DNA of 64,000 nucleotides, from the NCBI RefSeq assembly GCF_002217945.1, contig NZ_BCMG01000009.1, forward strand, positions 1 to 64,000. The letters are read 5' to 3'. A model generated the notes under the pieces. The model was not told where the DNA came from, made no database searches, and saw only the letters and a list, made by a program, of their open reading frames with translations. Below, piece by piece: positions 16,139 to 27,014 of the stretch (positions are counted from its first letter, which is position 1; each line of letters begins with the position of its first letter). The position numbers were made by a program, and so were the translations under genes. Source of the stretch: Secundilactobacillus silagei JCM 19001. Lineage in GTDB: Bacteria > Bacillota > Bacilli > Lactobacillales > Lactobacillaceae.

Positions 16139-17893
16139 ATGGCAGAGACCATTAATTCGGGCGTAGCAGCCCTCAAGACGTTGGAAAGCTGGCAGGTCGA
16201 TCATATCTATGGGATTCCCGGCGGCACGATCAATAATTTGATGTACGCCTTAGACCAGGAGCAGGAACGCATCAAGTACATCCACGTTCGCCACGAAGAG
16301 GTGGGAGCCTTGGCGGCTGTGGCGGATACGAAGTTAACGGGGCATATCGGGGTGGCGTTCGGCTCAGCGGGACCTGGGGCAACCCACTTATATCAGGGTG
16401 CCTATGATGCCATGGCCGATAAGGTACCCGCCTTATTTTTGATTGGTCAAAATCCTCAAGCACTCATGAATCAAGACTTCTTCCAGGAATTTGATGAAGA
16501 TCCTTGGTTCAATGATCCAGGGGTGTACGCACGAACGGTGACCACGGCAGAAAGCCTGCCTCACGTCATCGATGAAGCGATTCGGCGGGCGTTTGCTCAG
16601 CACGGACCAGCCTTTGTGACGATTCCTAATGATTTAGCTAACAAGCCGATCCCAGCAGACGGCTACTACAGTTCCGCGGCTAACTTTGCGCGGCCGCAAT
16701 TGGCGCCACCAGCTGATGACCAAATTGAGCAGGTCTTAGCGTCACTGAAACAGGCGAAGAAGCCTTTGATCTACGTCGGTCAAGGGACCATTGGTGCTGC
16801 GGATGAAGTGATGGCATTTGCACAAAAGTTTCAGGTGCCAATCATCACCACCGCGTTAGGGAAAGAAATTATTCCGTATAACTTTGAAGCTTTATTGGGT
16901 TCGGCTGCGAGAGTAGCTTCTAAACCAGCTAATGAAGCACTGCAGGAAACGGATCTTTTGCTATTTGTCGGCTCCAACTATCCGTTTGCTGAAGCGATGT
17001 TCAAGCCAAACATTAAATTTGTTCAAGTGGATACGAACCCGCAGATTTTGGGTAAACGGCACCATACGGATGTGGCCATTTTGGCTGATGCCAAACAAAC
17101 GTTGCAGCGCTTGTTGGATCTCGGTGAGAAGGCACCGGTTTCGCCGTGGTATGCAGCGAATGTAATGAATGTCGCCAACTGGCACCAATATAATGATGAC
17201 ATGATGAACCGTGTGGCGGGTGATCTTAGGTTCGAGCCGGCGTTTAAGCAGATCAACCGGATTGCCAAGGATGACGCCATCTTCTCCATCGACGTTGGGG
17301 ACGTGACGCAAAATGCGGTTCGGCTGTTAAAAGTCAACGGGCAGCAACCCTGGATCACTTCCGGCCTATTTGCGACGATGGGTGTCGGTCTGCCAGGGGC
17401 AATTGCCGCACAGCTGAATTACCCTACACGTCAAGTCTTTAACCTAGTCGGTGACGGGGCAGCAGCCATGGTGATGCAGGATCTGGCTACCGAGGTCACG
17501 TATGGTTTACCAATCATTAACGTGGTCTTCACTAACCTAGCGTTAGGCTACATTGAAGATGAGCAGGAGGACGACGGTCAAGAGTGGTTTGGTATCAGTC
17601 TGCCGCAGACTGATTTTGCCAAGGTTGCAGAAGCGCAAGGAATGACTGGTATCACGGTGACTAAAATCAGCGAGGTTGCCGATGCCTTTGATCAAGTTCT
17701 AAAGCTTTCGCAGTCTGGTAAGCCAGTGCTGATTGATATTCGAATGACCAATGAACGGCCGATTCCGGTTGAAAAATTAACGCTGGATCCGGACCGGTTT
17801 GACGCTGAAACGATTGCGGCTTTTAAGAAGCGCTATTACGCACAAAATTTGCAGCCGTTAAGTGCTTATTTAAAACAGTATGACGTACAGTAA
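16139..17893 (+). CDS. pox: Pyruvate oxidase
   Basis: A 584-residue thiamine- and FAD-dependent enzyme that turns pyruvate, phosphate and oxygen into acetyl phosphate, CO2 and hydrogen peroxide. The catalytic Glu of the ThDP site is in VRHEEVGALAA, and the ThDP/Mg motif is GDGAAAMVMQDLATEV with its closing Asn in FTNLALGYIEDEQ; the C-terminal TNERPIPVE is typical of lactobacillar Pox. AGGAGGAAATAAC precedes the ATG at 16139. It is divergent from the TetR regulator, has its own promoter and ends at a strong terminator. It competes with the nearby ldhD for pyruvate when oxygen is present and would make peroxide. A related ThDP oxidase activity cannot be excluded. Confidence 0.93.
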   Translation: MAETINSGVAALKTLESWQVDHIYGIPGGTINNLMYALDQEQERIKYIHVRHEEVGALAAVADTKLTGHIGVAFGSAGPGATHLYQGAYDAMADKVPALFLIGQNPQALMNQDFFQEFDEDPWFNDPGVYARTVTTAESLPHVIDEAIRRAFAQHGPAFVTIPNDLANKPIPADGYYSSAANFARPQLAPPADDQIEQVLASLKQAKKPLIYVGQGTIGAADEVMAFAQKFQVPIITTALGKEIIPYNFEALLGSAARVASKPANEALQETDLLLFVGSNYPFAEAMFKPNIKFVQVDTNPQILGKRHHTDVAILADAKQTLQRLLDLGEKAPVSPWYAANVMNVANWHQYNDDMMNRVAGDLRFEPAFKQINRIAKDDAIFSIDVGDVTQNAVRLLKVNGQQPWITSGLFATMGVGLPGAIAAQLNYPTRQVFNLVGDGAAAMVMQDLATEVTYGLPIINVVFTNLALGYIEDEQEDDGQEWFGISLPQTDFAKVAEAQGMTGITVTKISEVADAFDQVLKLSQSGKPVLIDIRMTNERPIPVEKLTLDPDRFDAETIAAFKKRYYAQNLQPLSAYLKQYDVQ

Positions 17894-17944
17894 TTGGCGA
17901 TGGCAACTAGGTTAACTTGCTGATCATTGCAATATACAAAAATA

Positions 17945-17990
17945 AAGCATGTCAAAGAATTTCATGACGCATTCTTTGGCATGCTTTTTA
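17945..17990 (+). terminator. Pyruvate oxidase terminator
   Basis: Perfect 16-bp stem (17945-17960 with 17971-17986) followed by a T run. Confidence 0.85.
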
Positions 17991-18014
17991 ATCTGATGAT
18001 CGAGATAATTTAAC

Positions 18015-18179
18015 TTAAAGTGCCCGTTTCTTTGATTTGTTTAACAGTTTCTTAGCTTCACAGTCATAATCGCAGGCAGCGCATTCACCTTGCTTGGAAC
18101 GCTTAACGGCCCGGTAAATTTGATAACCAGCTAAACCAATGATGGCAGCAATAATAATGATATTAATGAATAATCCCAT
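18015..18179 (-). CDS. FeoB-associated Cys-rich membrane protein
   Basis: A short gene, ATG at 18179 to TAA at 18015, giving 54 residues. Residues 3-22 (LFINIIIIAAIIGLAGYQIY) form one transmembrane helix; after a basic stretch AVKRSKQ comes the Cys-rich part GECAACDYDCE with a CxxCxxxC pattern. This is the layout of the small FeoB-associated Cys-rich family that replaces FeoC in many Firmicutes. It lies 16 bases behind feoB on the same strand with GAGG before the start, completing a feoA-feoB-small-gene operon. A role in assembling or gating the iron channel is inferred from the family. Confidence 0.85.
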   Translation of the reverse strand: MGLFINIIIIAAIIGLAGYQIYRAVKRSKQGECAACDYDCEAKKLLNKSKKRAL

Positions 18180-18195
18180 GAATGATGACCTCTTT

Positions 18196-20190
18196 TCAAG
18201 TTAACAATGATCCAATTTGAAAGATGAGAAAGGCAAGTCCGTAGCTGATAAATAAGCTTGAAACCACGGAATAAGCAGCCCACTTGGCCGAACCAGTTTC
18301 GGATTTGATCGTCCCAATTGTGGCAAAGCAGGGAATGTATAGCAGAACAAAAACTAATAGGGCATACGCCGATAGCGCTGTGAAGCTGCCACCGATCATG
18401 CCAATCAGAGCACCTTGATTGGCGGTGTGGAACAGTACCATCATACTGGAGCTGATAACTTCCTTGGCCAGCACACCAGTCAGCAAAGCACTGATCGGCT
18501 GCCAAGTGGTAATCCCAATCGGTTTAAAGATCGGTAACAGGATCTGCCCCAGACTAGCTGCAAAACTGTGGTCGATCTGGGTAACGTAGCCGTGAGCGTT
18601 AAAGTTTGACAATAGCCAAATCAACACGGTACCGGCAAAAATAATCGTGCCGGCCTTTTTAATGAAGCCTTTACCCTTATCCCAAGTGCCATGCCAGACA
18701 ATGCTGAGTTTAGGAATGTGGTACTGCGGCAACTCCACGATGAAAACGGAATGTTCCTTGGCTCTGAAGATCACGTGGTAAAACTTGGCCATGAGCAAGG
18801 CGACCACAATACCTAAAAAGTAAAGTGACAACACGATCACGGCTTGGTTCCGCGGAAATAGGGCGGCCACGAATAAACTGTAGATGGGCAGTCGGGCCGA
18901 ACAGCTCATGAACGGCGAAATCAACGTCGTAATGAGGCGCTCTTTTGGCTGTTCAATGGTGCGGGCTGCCATGATCCCGGTGACGTTGCAGCCAAAGCCG
19001 ATGATCAAGGGAATAAAGGCTTTGCCGTTTAAGCCGATCATTTCCATAATGCGGTCAGTGACCAGCGCGGCACGTGCCATGTAGCCGGAATCTTCCAAGA
19101 TGGAAATACAGGCAAACAGGGTGAAAATTTGCGGAATGAAAGTCAAAACACCGCCCACGCCAGCGATTAAACCGTTGACGATCAAGGACCGCAGCATCGG
19201 TAAGGCGCCGACCTGGGTCAAAAACTGATTGGCCCAAGTTGAAATTGGACCGGATAATAGCTTATCTAATTGATGCGATAAGGGGGTGCCGACCCAGTCA
19301 AAGGACAGTTTAAACATCAGGAAAAAGATGCCCGCAAAAATCGGTAAACCAAGTATGGGATTGGTCACGACCTTATCGATCTTAGACGTTATAGCCACGT
19401 GCTTTGTGGAATGTAGCTGTTCAGTTGCAGTGGCCAAGGTGGCTTCAATAAAGGAAAGCCGCGTTTCAAAGATCTGGTCGGAAAACTTTTGTGCGTCGTA
19501 GTAAGCTTGCTGGGATAATAGCGGTTTTAAGTGGTGCGCGACAGCGTATTTACGAACGACTTTATTGTCATTAATGTATTGAATCGCCAGCCAGCGGGCA
19601 AACTTGGCATCGACTTGGTAATCGGTGGTTAACGCCTTGGTTGCTTGCCGAATCGCTTGGCTGACCATGATCGGATAATTTAATTGCAATGGCGAATTGG
19701 GTTTAATATCAGCCTGATTTTGGACTAAATCAGCTTTTAATTGCGGTAGTCCCTCTTTGTTCCGCGCGTTACTCGTGCGGACAGGACAGCCTAATTCAGT
19801 CGATAAAGTTTTTAAATCATAGTAGTGTCCGCTGCGCTTTAAATCATCGATCATGTTTAAGGTGATAATCACGGGGACGCCCAATTCCAGCACTTCAATT
19901 GACAGCAATAGATTACGTTTTAACTGACTGGCGTTAGTGACGTTTAAAATCAGGTCGGGTGAATCTCGCAGCAAATAATTAGTCACGACTGATTCATCCT
20001 TGGTAATGGGGCTCAAAGAATAAACGCCGGGCAGATCGATCACTTCAGTATTGGAATGACGGATCTGGCCAACCTTTTTTTCCACGGTCACACCGGTCCA
20101 ATTACCCACGTAGGCGTATTTGTCAGTGAGTTCGTTAAACAGAGTGGTTTTCCCAGTATTGGGATTGCCAAGCAGGGCAACGGTCGTCAA
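18196..20190 (-). CDS. feoB: Ferrous iron transporter FeoB
   Basis: A 664-residue inner-membrane Fe(II) importer. The N-terminal G domain shows G1 GNPNTGKTT, G3 DLPG and G4 NMID, followed by a helical guanine-dissociation-inhibitor region and then a membrane part with two Gate-type repeats and about ten hydrophobic segments (for example IPLIIGFGCNVTGIMAAR and EVISSSMMVLF). The start TTG at 20190 overlaps the feoA stop by four bases (TTGA), indicating coupling. The downstream neighbour is the Cys-rich partner. The length is somewhat below the roughly 700 of many FeoB, mainly at the C-terminus where the small partner gene lies separately. Iron taken up would supply the SUF cluster next door. 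Confidence 0.95.
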   Translation of the reverse strand: MTTVALLGNPNTGKTTLFNELTDKYAYVGNWTGVTVEKKVGQIRHSNTEVIDLPGVYSLSPITKDESVVTNYLLRDSPDLILNVTNASQLKRNLLLSIEVLELGVPVIITLNMIDDLKRSGHYYDLKTLSTELGCPVRTSNARNKEGLPQLKADLVQNQADIKPNSPLQLNYPIMVSQAIRQATKALTTDYQVDAKFARWLAIQYINDNKVVRKYAVAHHLKPLLSQQAYYDAQKFSDQIFETRLSFIEATLATATEQLHSTKHVAITSKIDKVVTNPILGLPIFAGIFFLMFKLSFDWVGTPLSHQLDKLLSGPISTWANQFLTQVGALPMLRSLIVNGLIAGVGGVLTFIPQIFTLFACISILEDSGYMARAALVTDRIMEMIGLNGKAFIPLIIGFGCNVTGIMAARTIEQPKERLITTLISPFMSCSARLPIYSLFVAALFPRNQAVIVLSLYFLGIVVALLMAKFYHVIFRAKEHSVFIVELPQYHIPKLSIVWHGTWDKGKGFIKKAGTIIFAGTVLIWLLSNFNAHGYVTQIDHSFAASLGQILLPIFKPIGITTWQPISALLTGVLAKEVISSSMMVLFHTANQGALIGMIGGSFTALSAYALLVFVLLYIPCFATIGTIKSETGSAKWAAYSVVSSLFISYGLAFLIFQIGSLLT

Positions 20191-20399
20191 GAGACGTCAC
20201 CTCCTGTGAGCTGTTGAAATACCCGGTAGCGAATACCGATCTTTTGGTGATCAACTTGAATAATAACCGGGCCATGAAACGGGTAAAAGCGAACAGCAGT
20301 AACGTCACTGCCCACCTGTAGTCCCAGACTATGCAGCCGCTGTGTAGTGGCATCGTCAAGACCATTGAATTTTTTAATCATAAAGTGATTCATGATCAT
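20187..20399 (-). CDS. feoA: Ferrous iron transport protein FeoA
   Basis: A 70-residue cytoplasmic SH3-like protein needed for FeoB activity. It carries the family core HSLGLQVGSDVTAVRFYPFHGPVIIQV. I set the start at the ATG at 20399, seven bases after AAAGG; the ATG two codons later at 20393 is equally possible. The gene is first in the Feo operon and overlaps feoB by four bases. A CTTAATTAAG palindrome (20441-20450) lies shortly upstream. Confidence 0.88.
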   Translation of the reverse strand: MIMNHFMIKKFNGLDDATTQRLHSLGLQVGSDVTAVRFYPFHGPVIIQVDHQKIGIRYRVFQQLTGGDVS

Positions 20400-20440
20400 C
20401 AACCTACCTTTCAAGTTGTACCGGTAATATTCAAATATCA

Positions 20441-20488
20441 CTTAATTAAGCGTATTCATAAAAGAATATCTTTCCCCCTATAGTAGCA
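20441..20488 (-). promoter_or_regulatory. Feo operon upstream region: palindrome and extended -10
   Basis: CTTAATTAAG at 20441-20450 is a 10-bp perfect palindrome, and TGCTACTAT at 20488-20480 on the minus strand is a candidate extended -10 above it. The palindrome would then lie in the early leader. No standard Fur or MntR box is seen. Confidence 0.35.
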
Positions 20489-20539
20489 CAGAATATGAAA
20501 TTTTTAGGTATCTTTTTTGATTTAAGGGTTGTTCCCGGT

Positions 20540-20567
20540 TTGAATCGACTGAGAAAACAACTATACT
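20540..20567 (+). promoter_or_regulatory. SUF operon promoter
   Basis: TTGAAT, a 16-base spacer and TATACT, giving a leader of about 90 bases before sufC. No IscR-type or Fe-S regulator gene lies nearby. Confidence 0.55.
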
Positions 20568-20661
20568 TTATAGGTGTAATGAACAATATTCACATAGGAA
20601 TAATTGTGGTACTGGTTAAGGCAATATTCCGGCAATAATAATTTCGTGGAGGATGATTGAT

Positions 20662-21456
20662 ATGGCGACACTTGAAGTGAAGGATCTGCACGTTGAAGTT
20701 AAAGAAGAGAAAGATCAGACCCGAGAAATTTTAAAGGGTGTAAATCTAACGATGAAAACTGGTGAAATTCACGCCATTATGGGACCTAACGGAACCGGTA
20801 AATCAACGCTGGCACAGACGATCATGGGCAATAGCGCCTATCACGTTACTCAGGGTGACATCCTATTAAATGGTGACAGTATTTTAGGCATGCCAGTCGA
20901 TGAACGGGCACGTAAGGGTTTGTTCTTAGGCATGCAGTATCCAGCTGAGATCAAAGGTGTGACCAACGCCGAATTTCTGCGGGCAGCGATTAACGCCCGG
21001 CGACCAGAAGATGATCAAATTTCAGTCATGGCCTTCTTAAAGGAATTGGATAAAAACTTGGAATTACTCGATATGAGTAAAGAAATGACGGAACGCTACT
21101 TAAACGAAGGCTTCTCTGGCGGTGAAAAGAAACGTAACGAGATCTTACAATTATTGATGATCAAGCCGTCCTTTGCCTTACTGGATGAAATTGATTCCGG
21201 TCTTGATATTGATGCGCTGCAAGTGGTTTCCAAAGGCGTTAACTCAATGCGCGGCGATGACTTCGGCTCATTGATTATTACCCACTATCAACGGTTGTTG
21301 AACTACATCGTACCAGACGTTGTTCACGTTATGATGGATGGCCAGATCGTTAAATCCGGTGATGCCGACCTTGCTAAGAAGCTGGAAAAAGAAGGTTACG
21401 CTGGTCTACGTGACGAATTAGGGTTACACGTTAATTTGGTTGATGATAACCGTTAA
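20662..21456 (+). CDS. sufC: Fe-S assembly ATPase SufC
   Basis: A 264-residue soluble ABC-type ATPase that powers the SufBCD scaffold. Walker A is GPNGTGKST, the signature LNEGFSGGEKKRNE carries the SufC-specific FSGGEKKR, and Walker B is FALLDEIDSGLDIDAL. GGAGG lies 9 bases before the ATG at 20662. It is the first gene of sufC-sufD-sufS-sufU-sufB, all tightly packed or overlapping, the usual order in lactobacilli. Confidence 0.97.
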   Translation: MATLEVKDLHVEVKEEKDQTREILKGVNLTMKTGEIHAIMGPNGTGKSTLAQTIMGNSAYHVTQGDILLNGDSILGMPVDERARKGLFLGMQYPAEIKGVTNAEFLRAAINARRPEDDQISVMAFLKELDKNLELLDMSKEMTERYLNEGFSGGEKKRNEILQLLMIKPSFALLDEIDSGLDIDALQVVSKGVNSMRGDDFGSLIITHYQRLLNYIVPDVVHVMMDGQIVKSGDADLAKKLEKEGYAGLRDELGLHVNLVDDNR

Positions 21457-21468
21457 GGAGGGGTCGTT

Positions 21469-24461
<2,993 letters not shown>

Positions 24462-24464
24462 CGT

Positions 24465-25889
24465 ATGGCAAAAGGAAAAACTGCAGAAGATGTCCCAGAT
24501 ATCGTTGCCAAAGACCAAGATTATGAATATGGGTTTCACGATGATGTTAAGCCAGCGTACTCAACTGGCCGTGGACTAACAGAAGAAACGGTTCGTAAGA
24601 TCTCCGCTGAAAAAAAGGAACCTAAGTGGATGCTGGATTACCGCTTGAAGTCTTACGAGGCTTACAAGAAGTTACCCATGCCAGATTATGGGCCCGATTT
24701 AAGCGAACTTGATCTAAAAGATATGCTGTATTATCAAAAAATGACTGATAAAAAATACCGGGACTGGAAAGATGTGCCGGATGATCTCAAGAAGACCTTC
24801 GACCGGTTAGGTGTGCCAGAAGCGGAACGGAAATACTTGGCTGGGTCATCGGCTCAGTACGAGTCCGAAGTGGTTTATCACAATATGCGTAACGACTTCG
24901 CCAAACTGGGGATTATTTTCACCGATACGGATACCGCGTTGCGGGAATACCCAGAACTCTTTAAGAAGTGGTTTGGCAAGTTAGTCAAACCAACTGACAA
25001 TAAATTTGCGGCCTTAAATGGGGCTGTTTGGTCAGGTGGATCTTTCATCTACGTCCCAAAGGGTGTCCAAACTAAGACGCCAATTCAGGCTTACTTCCGG
25101 TTGAACGCGGAAAATTCCGGTCAATTTGAACGAACTCTGATCATTGTTGATGAGGGCGCCAAAATTGATTACGTTGAAGGCTGTACCGCGCCGAACTATT
25201 CTTCGGATAGTTTGCACGCTGCGGTGGTTGAAGTTAACGTTGCTAAAGACGCTTACTGCCGCTACACGACCATCCAAAACTGGTCCAATAACGTTTACAG
25301 TCTGGAAACGAAGCGGGCCTGTGCCCAAGAAAACGCCACGATGGAGTGGGTCGATGGCAACCTAGGTTCGAAAGTAACGATGAAGTATCCAAGTGTCTAC
25401 CTCGATGGTGAAGGTGCCCGTGGGACGATGCTGTCGATTGCCGTTGCTTCCAATGGCATCCATCAAGACTCGGGTGCCCGGATGATCCATAATGCACCAA
25501 ATACGTCGAGCTCGATCGTTTCGAAATCGATTGCTAAGACTGGTGGCTCGACCGATTACCGTGGGACAGTCCGCTTTACACCGAAGTCGGATGGTTCTAA
25601 GGCTCACGTTGAGTGTGATACGATCATTATGGATGATGAGTCGTCGTCAAATACGATTCCGTATAATGAAATCTATAATGGTAAGGTTGCGATGGAACAT
25701 GAAGCCAAGGTGTCAAAGATTTCAGAAGAGCAGCTGTACTATTTGATGTCGAGAGGGATCTCGGAGTCAAAGGCAACTGAAATGATCATCATGGGCTTCG
25801 TGGAACCATTTACGAAGCAGCTACCAATGGAATATGCCGTTGAACTGAACCGTCTGATTAGTTTTGAGATGGAGGGGTCAATTGGATAA
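24465..25889 (+). CDS. sufB: Fe-S scaffold protein SufB
   Basis: A 474-residue scaffold on which the nascent cluster forms with SufD and SufC. Recognisable blocks are [39 protein letters not shown] with the conserved Cys, and the C-terminal [32 protein letters not shown] precedes the ATG, three bases after the sufU stop. It is the last gene of the operon; immediately after its stop comes a giant hairpin and an 88-bp tandem repeat rather than a normal terminator. Confidence 0.96.
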   Translation: MAKGKTAEDVPDIVAKDQDYEYGFHDDVKPAYSTGRGLTEETVRKISAEKKEPKWMLDYRLKSYEAYKKLPMPDYGPDLSELDLKDMLYYQKMTDKKYRDWKDVPDDLKKTFDRLGVPEAERKYLAGSSAQYESEVVYHNMRNDFAKLGIIFTDTDTALREYPELFKKWFGKLVKPTDNKFAALNGAVWSGGSFIYVPKGVQTKTPIQAYFRLNAENSGQFERTLIIVDEGAKIDYVEGCTAPNYSSDSLHAAVVEVNVAKDAYCRYTTIQNWSNNVYSLETKRACAQENATMEWVDGNLGSKVTMKYPSVYLDGEGARGTMLSIAVASNGIHQDSGARMIHNAPNTSSSIVSKSIAKTGGSTDYRGTVRFTPKSDGSKAHVECDTIIMDDESSSNTIPYNEIYNGKVAMEHEAKVSKISEEQLYYLMSRGISESKATEMIIMGFVEPFTKQLPMEYAVELNRLISFEMEGSIG

Positions 25890-25897
25890 GGTGCGCA

Positions 25898-25996
25898 AGA
25901 AAGGCGCTTAACGACCGTAGCACAACAGGCGCTTACCGAAAACCCCGAACTTGGGTTTTGGGTAAGCGCCTGTTGTGTGCAGGTCGTTGCCTTTCT
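25898..25996. repeat. Giant imperfect inverted repeat after sufB
   Basis: Nested arms pair 25898-25905 with 25989-25996, 25910-25916 with 25982-25988, 25921-25937 with 25961-25977 (17 bp perfect) and 25939-25945 with 25953-25959, leaving a 7-base loop. The whole is a hairpin of about 99 bases starting 8 bases after the sufB stop. There is no T run after it. The right arm and loop belong to the first 88-bp tandem unit; the left arm is present once. Confidence 0.8.
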
Positions 25997-26225
25997 GAAG
26001 CCCGATTAGGCTAGATAACAGTGGCGAGCACCCCGAACTTGGGTTTTGGGTAAGCGCCTGTTGTGTGCAGGTCGTTGCCTTCTTGAAGCCCGATTAGGCT
26101 AGGTAGCAGTGGCGAGCACCCCGAACTTGGGTTTTGGTGGGAGCTTGTTATGTGCAGGTCGTTGCCTTCTTGAAGCCCGATTAGGCTAGATAACAGTGGA
26201 GCACCCCGAACTTGAACTTGGGTTG
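25942..26225. repeat. 88-bp tandem repeat, three units and a partial fourth
   Basis: The motif ACCCCGAACTTGGGTTTTGG recurs at 25942, 26030, 26118 and (shortened) 26203, giving units of 88, 88 and 85 bases and a truncated fourth. Units 1 and 2 differ at only about four bases. Each contains small inverted repeats (AACCC/GGGTT type and AGCC-CGATTA-GGCT). The period is not a multiple of three. This fills the roughly 420-base gap between sufB and the acetyltransferase; no gene is supported here. Confidence 0.85.
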
Positions 26226-26255
26226 GAGTTGAACCGCAACGTTTTAAATTGACAA

Positions 26256-26270
26256 ATGAAACCGCTTTAA
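26256..26270 (+). promoter_or_regulatory. Likely cre site (CcpA operator)
   Basis: ATGAAACCGCTTTAA matches the cre consensus WTGNAANCGNWNNCA at all fixed positions but one. It lies just upstream of the -10 of the sugar acetyltransferase gene, where bound CcpA would repress. Confidence 0.55.
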
Positions 26271-26274
26271 AATT

Positions 26275-26283
26275 TGTTATAAT
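26275..26283 (+). promoter_or_regulatory. Extended -10 promoter of the acetyltransferase
   Basis: TGTTATAAT, a perfect TATAAT with the TGn extension; TTGACA at 26249 is 23 bases upstream and too far to be its -35. Confidence 0.6.
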
Positions 26284-26310
26284 TAACATAACGTTGTGAG
26301 GAGGAAAAAT

Positions 26311-26928
26311 ATGACAGAAGATATGCAAAATATGCACAATGGTAATCTTTATTTACCAGAGGATAAGGCAATTTTAAAGCGGCAGGAAGCGGCTCAGGAA
26401 CTGCTATATGACTATAACCAAACGCGGCCTGGCGAACACGAAAAGCGGCAGCAACTGCTCAAAAAAATGTTTGCTAAGATTGGTGACGATTGTTACCTTG
26501 AGCCACCATTTAACTCTAATTGGGGTGGCAGTCACGTTTACTTTGGTGACCATATTTATGCCAATTATAATTTTACGGCGGTTGATGATACTTATATTTA
26601 CGTTGGTGATTACACGATGTTTGGTCCCAACGTGACCTTAGCTTCTGCCGCCCACCCAGTGTTACCGGAACTGCGGGAAAAGGCCTATCAGTATAATCTA
26701 CCCATTAAAATTGGCCGTAACTGCTGGTTTGGGGCTGGCGTCATTGTTTTGCCCGGCATCACCATTGGCGATAACAGTGTGATCGGCGCAGGCAGTATCG
26801 TGACCAAAGACGTCCCGGCTAACGTGGTCGCAGTGGGAAATCCGTGCCATATTTTGCGCAAAATTACGGCTAAGGATCACAAGTATTACACCCATAATCG
26901 TGAAATTGACTGGTCAAAGATCAACTGA
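26311..26928 (+). CDS. Sugar O-acetyltransferase (maltose/galactoside acetyltransferase family)
   Basis: A 205-residue hexapeptide-repeat acetyltransferase. An N-terminal helical block (ILKRQEAAQELLYDYNQTRPGEHEKRQQLLKKMF) is the maltose-acetyltransferase domain, followed by PPFNSNWGGSHVYFGDHIYANYN and a left-handed beta-helix with LPGITIGDNSVIGAGSIVTKDVP repeats. The catalytic His is in LASAAHPV. It would acetylate the 6-hydroxyl of a sugar, perhaps to export non-metabolisable sugars. The ATG at 26311 follows GAGGAGG by 6 bases. A likely cre at the promoter suggests carbon catabolite control. The exact sugar is unknown. Confidence 0.9.
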   Translation: MTEDMQNMHNGNLYLPEDKAILKRQEAAQELLYDYNQTRPGEHEKRQQLLKKMFAKIGDDCYLEPPFNSNWGGSHVYFGDHIYANYNFTAVDDTYIYVGDYTMFGPNVTLASAAHPVLPELREKAYQYNLPIKIGRNCWFGAGVIVLPGITIGDNSVIGAGSIVTKDVPANVVAVGNPCHILRKITAKDHKYYTHNREIDWSKIN

Positions 26929-26937
26929 TTCAAAAAT

Positions 26938-26977
26938 GTAAAAAGCCCTCGATTGTTAAAAATCGAGAGCTTTTTAC
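26938..26977. terminator. Bidirectional terminator
   Basis: A stem of about 16 bp with one mismatch (GTAAAAAGC-CTCGATT with AATCGAG-GCTTTTTAC) between convergent acetyltransferase and multicopper oxidase. Confidence 0.85.
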
Positions 26978-27014
26978 TATCTATACGATGCGATTTTAGT
27001 GAAACAGTGGCTGA

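Noticed and set aside
25942-26225. Short CRISPR array
   Set aside because: The whole 88-bp unit repeats with no unique spacers, and there are no cas genes.
26011-26337. A 108-residue minus-strand open frame over the 88-bp repeats
   Set aside because: Its repeated peptide follows from the DNA repeats, the period is not a multiple of three so the frame shifts between units, and it overlaps the acetyltransferase promoter and start.
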